A stretch of DNA of 64,000 bases, from the NCBI GenBank assembly GCA_035487295.1, contig DATHMH010000017.1:180357-244356 (forward strand), read 5' to 3'. The stretch's first letter is position 1. Each line of letters opens with the position of its first letter. The stretch is from QIAW01 sp035487295. Its GTDB lineage: Bacteria > Acidobacteriota > Terriglobia > Terriglobales > Acidobacteriaceae. Positions 17,017-26,156 of the stretch are shown piece by piece. The translations under genes were made by a program, and so were the position numbers. The notes below the pieces were generated by a model. The model saw only the letters and a list, made by a program, of their open reading frames with translations, searched no databases and was not told the DNA's origin.

Positions 17017-17055
17017 TTATCTCTTTTTCTTTTTTGCTTTTTTCTTCGCTGGCAT
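17017..17055 (-). CDS. 12-codon Lys-rich micro-ORF
   Basis: On the minus strand an ATG at 17055 starts the peptide MPAKKKAKKKKR followed by TAA. A perfect AGGAGGA lies seven bases upstream, the best ribosome binding site in the neighbourhood, and a 9-bp hairpin follows the stop. Eight of twelve residues are lysine. A TTGACT (near 17173) could be a -35 element but the -10 is weak. It could be a true micropeptide, a leader peptide with a Lys-codon run, or a remnant of a longer Lys-rich gene. Nothing downstream on this strand within 600 bases would be regulated by it. Confidence 0.45.
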   Translation of the reverse strand: MPAKKKAKKKKR

Positions 17056-17186
17056 CTGAGTTCCTCCTGGAACATTATTTCCCTTGAATGGGGGCCCTTT
17101 TGCAACGCGAACGCAACAAAATGTGTGTTCACATCGCTTGGCACAAGATATTGCGGCTTCTTGAGTGAAAAGTCAATAAAAAAAAG

Positions 17187-17214
17187 CATTCAGCAGTCAG
17201 CGCTCAGCACTCAG
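17187..17214. repeat. 7-base-period array, unit CANTCAG (4 units)
   Basis: Units CATTCAG, CAGTCAG, CGCTCAG, CACTCAG run without interruption. The array is nearly the reverse complement of the one at 17383, so the two flank about 170 bases as inverted repeats. Confidence 0.8.
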
Positions 17215-17382
17215 CCAGAAAACATTTCGCCCAACACTGCGGAGAATTGAGACGCAAATCACGTGAAGAGTCTCCAAACCAAACTCAATGACCAAAAAAT
17301 CTCACTTCAACATTGCCAGAATGAAACGAGGCAAACGGCATTTCAGAGTTTTTCTTTTCAACGCCTGATAATCTGTTGGTTG

Positions 17383-17448
17383 GCTGAATGCTGAGTGCTG
17401 ACTGCTGAATGCTGAAATATCGAGTGCTGAACAATGCTGAGTGCTGAC
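17383..17448. repeat. 7-base-period array, unit GCTGANT
   Basis: Five uninterrupted units (GCTGAAT, GCTGAGT, GCTGACT, GCTGAAT, GCTGAAA), then a broken part with three more. It runs into the predicted start of the hydantoinase-B-like gene, whose first codons (MLSAD) are encoded by array units. Confidence 0.85.
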
Positions 17449-19143
17449 CCCATCGAACTCGAGATTTTCAAAAGCCTTTTTCATTCCATCGCCGAAGAAA
17501 TGGGAGCGGCGCTGGCGCGCACCGCGTTTTCGCCCAACATCAAAGAACGGCGCGATTATTCCTGCGCTGTCTTTGACGCCGCGGGCGAGGCCATCGCCAT
17601 GGGCGATCATATGCCGGTGCACCTGGGCTCGATGCCCATGTCGGTGCGCGCCGCTATTGATGCGCTCGCGCTGCTGCCGGGCGATGTCGCCATGCTGAAC
17701 GATCCATTTTGCGGCGGCACGCACCTGCCTGACATCACGCTGGTGGCTCCTGTTTTCATAAAGCAAAATCCAGCAAGGCATTCGCGAGCCGCATCACGCG
17801 CGCGAGCGGGCGGAGATCGTCCTGGTCTCCTTGATCTGCGGCCCGATTTTTTTGTGGCCTCGCGCGCCCACCACGCCGATGTGGGCGGCGCCTATGCCGG
17901 CTCCATGGGCCCGTGCCGCGAAATTTACCAGGAAGGATTTCGCATTCCACCCGTGCACATTGTGAAGCGTGGAGAGCCGCAACGCGATGTGCTGGCGCTG
18001 CTGCTCAACAACGTGCGCACGCCCGAGGAGCGCGAAGGCGACCTCAACGCGCAGCTCGCGGCCTGCCACACCGGGGCCGAGCGCCTGCGCCAATTATGCA
18101 GCCGCTATTCGCTGCCCCGGGTACAGCGCGCCGCTGCTGGATTGCTGGACTATTCGGAAAACATGATGCGCGCCTTTCTGGCGCTGGTCCCGCGCGGAGT
18201 TTACCGCGCCGAAGATTTTCTCGATGACGACGGCGTCAGCGAGAAACCGGTGAAGATTCAGGTTGCGATTCAAGTGTCCGGGAGCGCGGGCCGGGCGTCT
18301 TCCGGGAAACGCAACCCCGTGGTCACGGTTGATTTCAGTGGAAGCGATGCGCAGGTTGAAGGCAGCATCAATGCCGTGGAGGCCATTACTTACTCGGCAT
18401 GTTTTTATGTCTTCCGCTGCCTGCTGGCGGAAGATGTGCCGGCCACCGCCGGCCTGATGCGTCCGGTCCAGGTAGTTGCGCCCGCGGGAACCGTGGTCAA
18501 TGCGCGTCCGCCGGCTGCGGTTGCGGGAGGCAATGTGGAAACTTCGCAGCGCATCGTCGATGTGCTTCTACGCGCGTTAGCGCAAGCCATCCCCGGCCGC
18601 ATTCCTGCCGCCTCTTCCGGCACGATGAACAATCTCACCATCGGCGGCATCAATCCTCGGAGCGGCCGTCCTTTCGCTTACTACGAGACGATTGCCGGGG
18701 GCGCGGGGGCGCGTCCGGGAAAAGATGGCGTTTCGGCGGTGCATACGCACATGACCAATTCCCTGAACACGCCCATCGAAGCGTTGGAATATGCGTATCC
18801 TTTCCGCGTGACGGAATATTCCATTCGCCGCCCGGCTCACCATGCCGAACGCTCATCGCACTCGTTGGGGAATGCATATAGCGGAGGAAAAGGAATTGTC
18901 CGCGAAATCGAGTTGCTTGCCGATGCCGATGTCACCGTGCTCGCCGACCGGCGCAAGCGCGGCCCCTATGGATTGGGAGGCGCTCCCGATGGCGAACCCG
19001 GGAAAACATCTCTTGTTCGACGTGACGGTTCGCAGGAACAGTTGCCGGGAAAAATGAGCCGCAGGCTGCGCCGGGGCGAACGCATTCGCATCGAGTCGCC
19101 CGGGGGCGGCTCGTGGGCAGCCTCGGAAGAAAAACGCAAATAG
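17434..19143 (+). CDS. Hydantoinase B/oxoprolinase family protein
   Basis: A 569-residue protein matching the HyuB family (N-methylhydantoinase B/acetone carboxylase alpha-like). Typical segments are IFKSLFHSIAEEMGAALARTAFS, RRDYSCAVFD, MPVHLGSMP, NDPFCGGTHLPDI, FFVASRAHHADVGG and the C-terminal GAGARPGKDG and RGPYGLGGA. These enzymes normally need a HyuA ATPase partner for ATP-dependent ring opening; none is adjacent, so this is an orphan subunit. A 25-residue Arg/Ala-rich insertion follows DITLVAPVF. The annotated start lies in a heptamer array with no ribosome binding site, so the array may have replaced the original upstream region. Confidence 0.85.
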   Translation: MLSADPIELEIFKSLFHSIAEEMGAALARTAFSPNIKERRDYSCAVFDAAGEAIAMGDHMPVHLGSMPMSVRAAIDALALLPGDVAMLNDPFCGGTHLPDITLVAPVFIKQNPARHSRAASRARAGGDRPGLLDLRPDFFVASRAHHADVGGAYAGSMGPCREIYQEGFRIPPVHIVKRGEPQRDVLALLLNNVRTPEEREGDLNAQLAACHTGAERLRQLCSRYSLPRVQRAAAGLLDYSENMMRAFLALVPRGVYRAEDFLDDDGVSEKPVKIQVAIQVSGSAGRASSGKRNPVVTVDFSGSDAQVEGSINAVEAITYSACFYVFRCLLAEDVPATAGLMRPVQVVAPAGTVVNARPPAAVAGGNVETSQRIVDVLLRALAQAIPGRIPAASSGTMNNLTIGGINPRSGRPFAYYETIAGGAGARPGKDGVSAVHTHMTNSLNTPIEALEYAYPFRVTEYSIRRPAHHAERSSHSLGNAYSGGKGIVREIELLADADVTVLADRRKRGPYGLGGAPDGEPGKTSLVRRDGSQEQLPGKMSRRLRRGERIRIESPGGGSWAASEEKRK

Positions 19144-19158
19144 CCCAGGAAGAATTGT

Positions 19159-19704
19159 ATGAATTTCAATGCCGAATATCTTAATGAGGTCCGCCGCGGG
19201 CTGCGCGGATACAAACGCATGGCCGAAGGCGCAATCGCCCAGCTCAGCCGGGAAGAGCTCTTTCGGCAGATTGATCCCGAAGCCAACAGTGTTGCCATCA
19301 TCATGAAGCACATCAGCGGCAACATGCGCTCGCGCTTTACCGATTTTCTGACCAGCGACGGCGAAAAGCTCGGCCGCCATCGCGATCAGGAATTTGTTCA
19401 GGATCGCCTGACCAGCGAAGAGCTGATGAACACCTGGGAGAGCGAGTGGCAACGCCTCTTCGCCACTATCGAAGCGCTCCAGCCCGAAGACCTGGGGCGG
19501 AGCGTTACCATTCGCGGAGAAGAGCATACGGTTTTACAGGCGCTCAACCGGGCGCTCCTGCATTACGCCCAGCATATCGGACAGATTATTTTTCTGGCCA
19601 AACATATTCGCGGCGCAGATTGGAAGTCGCTGAGCATTCCGCGCGGCAAATCGGAAGAATATAAAACCCAATCGCCGGGAAAGTATTCGAAAGGAATGCC
19701 GTAA
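19159..19704 (+). CDS. DinB-like/DUF1572 four-helix protein
   Basis: A 181-residue protein of the DinB/YfiT superfamily, DUF1572 type. Three histidines likely bind a metal: MKHISGN near residue 51 and LLHYAQHIGQI near 135-140. Family members are often thiol-dependent transferases or of unknown role. It starts 15 bases after the hydantoinase-B-like gene and probably shares its transcript. GAAGAA precedes the ATG. Confidence 0.8.
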   Translation: MNFNAEYLNEVRRGLRGYKRMAEGAIAQLSREELFRQIDPEANSVAIIMKHISGNMRSRFTDFLTSDGEKLGRHRDQEFVQDRLTSEELMNTWESEWQRLFATIEALQPEDLGRSVTIRGEEHTVLQALNRALLHYAQHIGQIIFLAKHIRGADWKSLSIPRGKSEEYKTQSPGKYSKGMP

Positions 19705-19737
19705 ACGGAATGTAAAATTATCAATTGAAGGATTTGT

Positions 19738-20952
19738 ATGGCCATTACCTCGACCCGCCCTCAACTCTCCTATCTTTCCGACCAGCTCAAGGAACTGAAA
19801 AACAAAGGAACCTATTTCAAGCTGCGCGTGCTCGAAGACGAGCAGGAGCCGGTGTGCACCTTCGACGGCAAGAAGGTCATCAATCTTGCGTCCAATAATT
19901 ATCTGGGGTTGACCACGCATCCCAAGCTGCGCGAAGCCGCGCTCGATGCCACGCGCAAATATGGCGTCGGCTCGGGCGCCGTGCGCACCATTGCCGGCAC
20001 CATGAAGATCCACATGGAACTGGAAGAGAAAATCGCCCGCTTCAAAAACGTCGAAGCTTGCGTGGTCTTTCAATCAGGCTTCGCCGCGAATGCCGGCACA
20101 GTCTCGGCCATTCTGGGCAAAGAAGATTTCGTCATCTCCGACGAGCTTAATCACGCCAGCATCATTGATGGGGCGCGGCTCTCGCGGGCAAAGATTCTTG
20201 TATTCCGTCACAAAGACACAGCCCATGCCGAGGAACAACTGGCTTCCGTGAAAGACCAGCCCGGACGCAAGCTGCTCATCACCGACGGCGTCTTTTCCAT
20301 GGATGGCGATATCGGCCCGCTGCCCGCGCTCTGCGATCTGGCTGAAAAATACGGCGCCATCATGATGGTGGATGACGCCCATGCCTCCGGCGTCCTGGGC
20401 CGCAACGGTCGCGGCACCATTGACCACTTCAACGTCCACGGCCGCGTGGATGTGCAGGTAGGCACGCTCTCCAAGGCCATCGGCGCGCTCGGCGGATATG
20501 TTTGCGGCTCGCGCGACCTGATCGAATTTCTCTATCATCGCGCCCGGCCATTTCTGTTCTCGACCTCGCATCCGCCGTCGGTGGCAGCAACCTGCATTGC
20601 GGCTTTCGAGGTTTTGGAACAGGAACCTGAGCGCATTGAGAAACTCTGGGAGAACACGCGCTTTTTCAAAAAGGAACTGGGCCGTCTGGGCTTCAACATC
20701 GGCGGCGTAAATACCCCCGCCAGTGAGACCCCCATCACCCCAATTATCGTGGGCGAGGGCCGCCTGACCATGGAGTTCAGCCGCGAGCTATTCAAAGAGG
20801 GCGTGCTGGGCACCGGGATTGCTTTTCCCACGGTGCCCGAAGGCAAAGCCCGCATCCGCACCATCATGACCGCCACGCACACCCACCAGCAACTCGAAAA
20901 AGCGCTGGAGACATTGCAGCGTGTGGGCAAGACGATGGGAATTATCTCTTAA
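19738..20952 (+). CDS. kbl: Glycine C-acetyltransferase / alpha-oxoamine synthase
   Basis: A 404-residue PLP enzyme of the alpha-oxoamine synthase family. Visible are LASNNYLGLTTHP, the GSGAVRTIAGT substrate loop, DELNHASIIDGARL, the cofactor aspartate in DDAHASGVLG and the PLP lysine in TLSKAIGALGG. TIAGTMKIHMELEEKIA is nearer to 2-amino-3-ketobutyrate CoA ligase (threonine/glycine interconversion) than to BioF, but there is no tdh gene nearby, so 8-amino-7-oxononanoate synthase cannot be fully excluded. AAGGA precedes the ATG. It ends in a shared TTAA with the convergent phosphoesterase gene. Confidence 0.85.
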   Translation: MAITSTRPQLSYLSDQLKELKNKGTYFKLRVLEDEQEPVCTFDGKKVINLASNNYLGLTTHPKLREAALDATRKYGVGSGAVRTIAGTMKIHMELEEKIARFKNVEACVVFQSGFAANAGTVSAILGKEDFVISDELNHASIIDGARLSRAKILVFRHKDTAHAEEQLASVKDQPGRKLLITDGVFSMDGDIGPLPALCDLAEKYGAIMMVDDAHASGVLGRNGRGTIDHFNVHGRVDVQVGTLSKAIGALGGYVCGSRDLIEFLYHRARPFLFSTSHPPSVAATCIAAFEVLEQEPERIEKLWENTRFFKKELGRLGFNIGGVNTPASETPITPIIVGEGRLTMEFSRELFKEGVLGTGIAFPTVPEGKARIRTIMTATHTHQQLEKALETLQRVGKTMGIIS

Positions 20953-22415
20953 GGTTCTACGTCGTTGTCCGGTTCCGTCGCCGGACGTTTGTCCTTCAGG
21001 AAGAATTCCGCTTTCTTAGGTGCAGAAATCTCTAGGAAGGCGCGCGGCGGCGTCTTCAGCTCGAAAAACCCCGTGAGATCGGTTGTGGTTCTTTCATCGA
21101 CAAAATTAAGCGCACCTTCCTCGATTCCGAAGTTGTGCTGGATAAACCTGAGTATGCTGCCAAAGTTATGGCGGGCGTTGTTGATATGACCCTTGGGGGT
21201 ATAAGCGGAGACGACGATCAGCGGGACACGGAAGCCAAACTGATAGTCGCCCTGGTTGCCCGTTAAGATCGTGGGAGGCTCGTGATCATACCATCCTCCC
21301 CAGTCATCCCACGTGATGAAGATGGCGGTGTTCTTCCAGTATCCTGTCGTCTCGCAGGTCGTGTTGTTCCCGATTGCGTTGACAACCGCCGCTACCCAGG
21401 AGGGCCCACCTCCGTCGTTATCATTCGCGTGGTCCGAATTCTGCCCCGTGGGAATCACCCAATTGACGGAACGAAGGTTGCAGTTGGCAATGTCCTCTAA
21501 TACGTCTGCCGGTGTGAGGTCCACGTTATTGGTCCACTCCGGCCCGGTGCATTTACCGCCCGGCCCGCTCGACATGCAAATATGCTGGATTGCATTGGGA
21601 GCGGTCCAAATGGAGCCGGCGCTGGGCGCGTAGTATTTCCACGTGACTTTTGGGGGAAACAAATCGGCCATGGTCTCGTGCTCGAAGCAGGGGTAGACGC
21701 TCTTGGTCTCGGTCCCCGGCGGTTGGATCAGCGCAACCGTCGTCGAGCTGGTTCCTCCCGATCCATCTAAAGCCGTACATCCAGCCACTGCCTTCAGTCC
21801 TCCGATGCCGGAGTTCTGCATATTCTCTGAGGCGAAAATAGCTTTTGAGTCGTCCAGCGCAGTCGGCGCCGAAGTTCCTCCAAAAATGAATTGATGCGCG
21901 GGGAAACTCGGTCCCTGGTTGGTCTGGAACATATAGTTGGCCCAACCGTATTGTGTGGCCATTTCGAGGTAGGGATTCACAATGCCTTGCGAATTATCCA
22001 CGTACCTGAACTGCGGGTTTGAAGGGCAGGCTTTAGCCGGGCCGCACTTTACAAGCGAGGCCCCATCCATCTTGCAGTCGCCTGCCGACAGATCGCACAT
22101 GCCGACCCAATCGGAGTGCGAGTGGCCCAGATCATAAGGACCGGCCAGCGGCACGGTTGCAGGTTGAATCGTGCCGCCGGGAGATTTGTTGTCGAGCCAG
22201 TTGCTCGTCTGAATGTTGTATTGCGTGGAACTCGGGGTCGTACTGCATGAACTGCTTTTCCCATAGGGCGGGACGCACAAGCCCTGGAAAAGGTTATCGG
22301 GCGTACGGTTTTCCTGAAAAATTACGACCACGTGTTGAAACTTCGAGATTTGCGCGTGGACGACGGTTGTTGACGCGAGCCAAAACAGCAGCAGGCCTTG
22401 AGCGGCTAGTTTCAT
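20949..22415 (-). CDS. Secreted PF04185-type phosphoesterase (phospholipase C/acid phosphatase family)
   Basis: A 488-residue exported enzyme with signal peptide (residues 1-21, ending VHA-Q). Catalytic segments are FQHVVVIFQENRTPDNLFQG, TQYGWANYMFQTNQGPSFPAHQFI, ITWDDWGGWYDHEPP and FRVPLIVVSAYTPKGHI. It shares the fold with the phosphoesterase at 14569 but lacks the Ig stalk and lipobox, so it is free in the periplasm or outside. Cysteines in the N-terminal third may form disulfides. AGGAG precedes the start. It converges on the KBL gene with a four-base overlap. Confidence 0.88.
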   Translation of the reverse strand: MKLAAQGLLLFWLASTTVVHAQISKFQHVVVIFQENRTPDNLFQGLCVPPYGKSSSCSTTPSSTQYNIQTSNWLDNKSPGGTIQPATVPLAGPYDLGHSHSDWVGMCDLSAGDCKMDGASLVKCGPAKACPSNPQFRYVDNSQGIVNPYLEMATQYGWANYMFQTNQGPSFPAHQFIFGGTSAPTALDDSKAIFASENMQNSGIGGLKAVAGCTALDGSGGTSSTTVALIQPPGTETKSVYPCFEHETMADLFPPKVTWKYYAPSAGSIWTAPNAIQHICMSSGPGGKCTGPEWTNNVDLTPADVLEDIANCNLRSVNWVIPTGQNSDHANDNDGGGPSWVAAVVNAIGNNTTCETTGYWKNTAIFITWDDWGGWYDHEPPTILTGNQGDYQFGFRVPLIVVSAYTPKGHINNARHNFGSILRFIQHNFGIEEGALNFVDERTTTDLTGFFELKTPPRAFLEISAPKKAEFFLKDKRPATEPDNDVEP

Positions 22416-22582
22416 GTGAGGATCTCCTTACAAATGTATTTGACAGATGTATTCGGAGGGCGTGGCAGGGGGAACCCTACCGCCTCTCTTGCTTTGGGGA
22501 AGTGAAAGAGTTAAACCGGCTGCAATTATACGTCGAATCTGCTGAGGAGTTAAGTTAAGAAATCCGCGATTTTACTCGCCGC

Positions 22583-23881
22583 TTAGCTCCGGAGTTGAAA
22601 CTCGCCGTTCACAATCGTAGCAACCACTTTGCCGGTGAGCTGCCATCCGTTGAAGGGTGTGTTCTTGGATTTCGAAAGCGATTTCGCAGCCTCGAATGTC
22701 CAGCGCTTCTTCGGATCGAAAATCGTGACATCCGCCACCGACCCTTTGGCAAGCGCGCCGCGTCCCGTCAGGCCCATGATTCTTGCGGGATTGCTGGAGA
22801 GCAATTCGACAATCCTGGGCAGCGGAATTTTGTTATCAACATGCAGTTTAGTGATGGCCAGGCCTAACGCTGTTTCCAGGCCGGTGATGCCGAAGGGCGC
22901 GCGGTCGAACTCCACATTTTTTTCGTGGGCGGCGTGGGGAGCATGATCTGTGGCAATGCAATCAATGCCGCCGTCGGCCAGCGCCGCCAGCATGGCTTCG
23001 CGGTCGGCTTGGCTGCGCAGCGGCGGATTCATCTTTGCATTGGTGTTGTAGTCGCCTACATCTTCATCGGTAAGAACAAAATGGTGCGGTGTAATCTCGC
23101 AGGTCACGCGCACGCGCTCACGCTTCCCCCGGCGCACAGCCTTCAATGCCGCGAGTGTGGAAATGTGGGCAACGTGCAAGTGGGCCTTGGTTTGCCCCGC
23201 CAGCCGGATATCGCGCTCCACCACGCCGGCTTCCGCCTCCGCCAACATTCCGCGCAGGCCGAGCCGCACGGCGGCTGCTCCGGCATTCATCACGCAGCCC
23301 TGGGTCTGGCGGGTATCTTCCGCATGCTGGATCACCGGCATACTCAGCCCGGCCGCGGCATGCAGTGCCGCGCGCATGATCGCGTCATCGAGAATGGGCT
23401 TGCCATCATCGGTCACGGCCACAGCGCCTGCTCGTTTTAACGCCTTGAAGTCGGTGAGTTGTTGGCCCTGGCTGCCCACCGTAGCCGCCGCAATGGGAAA
23501 GACGTTGACCACGGCGCCGCGTTCTTCCGCCTGCATCCACTGCGTGATGTCCACCGAATCATTGACCGGAGATGTGTTCGGCATGGCGCAGATAGATGTG
23601 AAACCGCCTGCCGCAGCCGCGGCCGTTCCGGCGGCAATAGTCTCCTTGTGCGATTGCCCGGGTTCGCGCAGATGTACGTGCAAATCTATAAATCCGGGGG
23701 CTACGATCAGCCCGCGCGCGTCGAATGTCTTGTCTGCCCCGCCTCGAATTTTTCCCGAGAGAGCGATTTCCGCCACCTTGCCGTCGCGCAGCAGAAGATC
23801 GTAATTGGCGTCGAGCTTCTGCGCCGGGTCAACCACCCGGCCGCCGCGGATCAGAAGCGATTTGCTGCGCTGCGTTTTCAA
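22583..23881 (-). CDS. pyrC: Dihydroorotase
   Basis: A 432-residue class I dihydroorotase, third step of pyrimidine synthesis (carbamoyl aspartate to dihydroorotate). The zinc site begins with DLHVHLREPGQSHKE, and AMPNTSPVND and CIATDHAPHAAHEK are typical; the last holds the catalytic aspartate. Length and motifs are normal. It lies 33 bases behind pyrB on the same strand, so it is part of the pyrR-pyrB-pyrC operon. Confidence 0.96.
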   Translation of the reverse strand: MKTQRSKSLLIRGGRVVDPAQKLDANYDLLLRDGKVAEIALSGKIRGGADKTFDARGLIVAPGFIDLHVHLREPGQSHKETIAAGTAAAAAGGFTSICAMPNTSPVNDSVDITQWMQAEERGAVVNVFPIAAATVGSQGQQLTDFKALKRAGAVAVTDDGKPILDDAIMRAALHAAAGLSMPVIQHAEDTRQTQGCVMNAGAAAVRLGLRGMLAEAEAGVVERDIRLAGQTKAHLHVAHISTLAALKAVRRGKRERVRVTCEITPHHFVLTDEDVGDYNTNAKMNPPLRSQADREAMLAALADGGIDCIATDHAPHAAHEKNVEFDRAPFGITGLETALGLAITKLHVDNKIPLPRIVELLSSNPARIMGLTGRGALAKGSVADVTIFDPKKRWTFEAAKSLSKSKNTPFNGWQLTGKVVATIVNGEFQLRS

Positions 23882-23914
23882 AGTCGAAATAATATCCTTT
23901 CCCGATGCTTATTT

Positions 23915-24847
23915 TTATTTGCCGGTCAGCGCCTGCGCCAGAATCGCCATGCGCATGGGTATGCCGTTGGCCACCTGCTCCAGGATGACCGACTGCGGGC
24001 CATCGGCGACATCGCTGGTCAGCTCCATGCCGAGGATCGCCGGTCCCGGATGCATCACCAGCGTATCCCGCTTCGCCATGCGCAGCCGTTCACCGTTCAG
24101 TTGATAGCGCGCGACATAGTCCTCCGCGTTGAGCTGCAAACCGGCGAGCCGTTCTTTTTGCACGCGCAGCATCATGATTACATCCGCGCCACGGATGGCC
24201 GGCTCAATATGCCGGATCACCGTAACCCCCGGGGCCAGGGTGGCGCAAATTTCCGGCGCCAGCTCCGCAGGACCGCACAGCGTGACCTGCGCTCCCATGC
24301 GGCTGAGCAGATGTATGTTGGAACGCGCTACCCGGCTGTGCAGGATGTCGCCAATCAGGGCCACCTGTAATCCCCCTAGCTTTTTTCTGTGCTGCAAGAT
24401 CGTGAAGACATCCAGCAGGGCCTGCGAAGGGTGCTCGTGCATTCCATCGCCGGCATTGATGACGGGAATGTCCAGGTTTCGTGCTGCCAGGTTGGGAGCG
24501 CCGGAAGACGGATGCCGGATCACAATCGCGTCGGCCCCGGCTGCACGCAAAGTTCTGACCGTATCCACCAGCGATTCGCCTTTTTGGATACTGGATTCTG
24601 CGGCGGTAATCACCGTCGTGGTTGCGCCCAGCTTTTTGGCGGCCAATTCAAAGGAAACCCGGGTGCGCGTGCTGGTCTCGTAGAAAAGCAGGGCAACGGT
24701 CTTGCCGCGCAAAAGTGAATTGGGCTTTGCCGGCCGCATGCGCTGCGCCAGCTTGAGCAGCGCCATGATGCGTTCGGTGGGTAGGTGTTCAATATCAAGG
24801 AGTGAGCGGCTGATGCTGGTCCGTCGAGTGGGAGCAGATGCGGTCAT
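23915..24847 (-). CDS. pyrB: Aspartate carbamoyltransferase, catalytic subunit
   Basis: A 310-residue enzyme forming N-carbamoyl-L-aspartate from carbamoyl phosphate and aspartate. The carbamoyl phosphate site is YETSTRTRVSFE, followed by ESSIQKGESLVDTV, VIRHPSSGA and INAGDGMHEHPSQALLDVFT. No pyrI regulatory gene is adjacent, which fits the PyrR-type organisation. Its ATG overlaps the pyrR stop by four bases (ATGA), so the two are translationally coupled. Confidence 0.97.
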   Translation of the reverse strand: MTASAPTRRTSISRSLLDIEHLPTERIMALLKLAQRMRPAKPNSLLRGKTVALLFYETSTRTRVSFELAAKKLGATTTVITAAESSIQKGESLVDTVRTLRAAGADAIVIRHPSSGAPNLAARNLDIPVINAGDGMHEHPSQALLDVFTILQHRKKLGGLQVALIGDILHSRVARSNIHLLSRMGAQVTLCGPAELAPEICATLAPGVTVIRHIEPAIRGADVIMMLRVQKERLAGLQLNAEDYVARYQLNGERLRMAKRDTLVMHPGPAILGMELTSDVADGPQSVILEQVANGIPMRMAILAQALTGK

Positions 24848-25428
24848 CCCTGCGTATCCGGCTCCGGCTTCTCCATCAGCAAGACCTTCTCGATCTTATC
24901 GGTCTCCTCCAGCTTGACCTCGATGACCTCGTTGCTCCGGGTCTGTACCATGCGTCCGATGAAGGCGGCTTCGATGGGCAGCTCGCGATGTCCGCGGTCA
25001 ATCAGCACGCAAAGCTGTATCTTTTGCGGGCGGCCCCGGTCAAACAGCGCGTCCAGCGCGGCCCGCGTGGTGCGGCCGGTATAAAGCACATCGTCCACCA
25101 GGATGATGTTTTTCCCGTTGACATCGAATCCGATGTCGCTGGGCTGCACCACCGGGCGCTGCGCCACGGTGGAAAGGTCGTCGCGATAGAAGCTGATGTC
25201 CAGCGCGCCCACCAGCAAGTCGCATTTCTCGATCTGCCGGATGTGTTTTGCCAGGCGCTCCGCCAGGGGAACGCCCCGCCTGCGGACGCCTACCAGGGCC
25301 AGGTTTCGCCCGCCATTGTTCTTTTCCATGATCTCGTGCGCCAGCCGGACCAGGGTGCGTTCAATTTCCGAGGCGGACATAAGCTGCGCTTTTTCACGCA
25401 GCCGGGGTTCGGTTCCTTGAGATTTCAT
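24844..25428 (-). CDS. pyrR: Bifunctional pyr operon regulator/uracil phosphoribosyltransferase
   Basis: A PyrR protein of about 194 residues. The PRPP-binding motif is IILVDDVLYTGRTTRAA, with LVGVRRRGVPLAERL before it and VLIDRGHRELPIEA after it. PyrR proteins bind pyr mRNA and attenuate the operon when UMP is high. I see no clear anti-terminator/terminator pair in the 53 bases upstream, so mRNA control is not shown here. The start at 25428 avoids a 15-residue cysteine-containing extension that is unlike PyrR; a later ATG at 25380 is also possible. Confidence 0.93.
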   Translation of the reverse strand: MKSQGTEPRLREKAQLMSASEIERTLVRLAHEIMEKNNGGRNLALVGVRRRGVPLAERLAKHIRQIEKCDLLVGALDISFYRDDLSTVAQRPVVQPSDIGFDVNGKNIILVDDVLYTGRTTRAALDALFDRGRPQKIQLCVLIDRGHRELPIEAAFIGRMVQTRSNEVIEVKLEETDKIEKVLLMEKPEPDTQG

Positions 25429-25481
25429 GCCGCCGAAATCATAAATGAATTTACCGCAGAAACAAAAACCCAATTCGCGCC

Positions 25482-26156
25482 CTAGCGGCGTTTGGAGAGG
25501 TTTGCCCCAATGGCCCCGCCAATGGCGCTCAGGAGCAGGGTCAAAACGAGCGTCAGAAGACAGAGAGCCACGGCAAAGAAAAATACCCCGCTAGGGGCAA
25601 GCAAGCTTTGGGCCACTTGCTGCACTTGGGGGTTGGGATTGGCTTCTAAGGCAAGAGAAATCTGTGCCCGCAAACTACGAACAGGCAGACAATCAGAATG
25701 ATTGGCCAAGCACCATGAAATGGTTGAAATATACGGTATGCCGCAGAAAAGGAATCCCAGAAAGCCCGTCAACAGCCCGATGCCCGCCCCAGCTCCGGGC
25801 GATAGTCTTTGCCCCGGTATTTCCCGCAGATACCGCCATACCGCGAAAAACCCCGCGATGGGGATCAAGAGGAAGAACGGAGCCCTAAAATACGACAGGG
25901 TAAGTAGAACAGCGACAAGCATCCCCGCCAGTGCAGCCTGTTTGCGTGCAACCCCCCGATTAATAACGATTTTTTCGGAATTATAAGATGGCAGGGTTGA
26001 GATTGGACCGGTGGTTGGCCCCCTGGTCCCCGCTGGTTCACCGGCTGGCGGCTCTTCGCCACTCTGGCCTACTCGAATCTGTGGAGCGCCGCATTGCCGG
26101 CAAAACGGGTTACCTTCTCCAACTTCGGCGCCGCACTGGTGACAAGGATGGCTCAC
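25482..26156 (-). CDS. Zinc-ribbon membrane protein
   Basis: A 224-residue protein with an N-terminal double CxxC zinc ribbon (CHQCGAEVGEGNPFCRQCG), a Pro/Gly-rich linker, and three to four membrane segments (AALAGMLVAVLLTL, FFLLIPIAGFFAVW, GIGLLTGFLGFLFCGIP, and a C-terminal one). It is not a characterised family. It sits 53 bases upstream of pyrR in the same direction and may lead the operon, but a link to pyrimidine metabolism is not implied by the sequence. Confidence 0.75.
   Translation of the reverse strand: MSHPCHQCGAEVGEGNPFCRQCGAPQIRVGQSGEEPPAGEPAGTRGPTTGPISTLPSYNSEKIVINRGVARKQAALAGMLVAVLLTLSYFRAPFFLLIPIAGFFAVWRYLREIPGQRLSPGAGAGIGLLTGFLGFLFCGIPYISTISWCLANHSDCLPVRSLRAQISLALEANPNPQVQQVAQSLLAPSGVFFFAVALCLLTLVLTLLLSAIGGAIGANLSKRR

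Noticed and set aside
25429..25481. PyrR-type attenuator before pyrR
   Set aside because: The 53-base spacer holds no antiterminator/terminator pair that I can see; a leader further upstream cannot be excluded.
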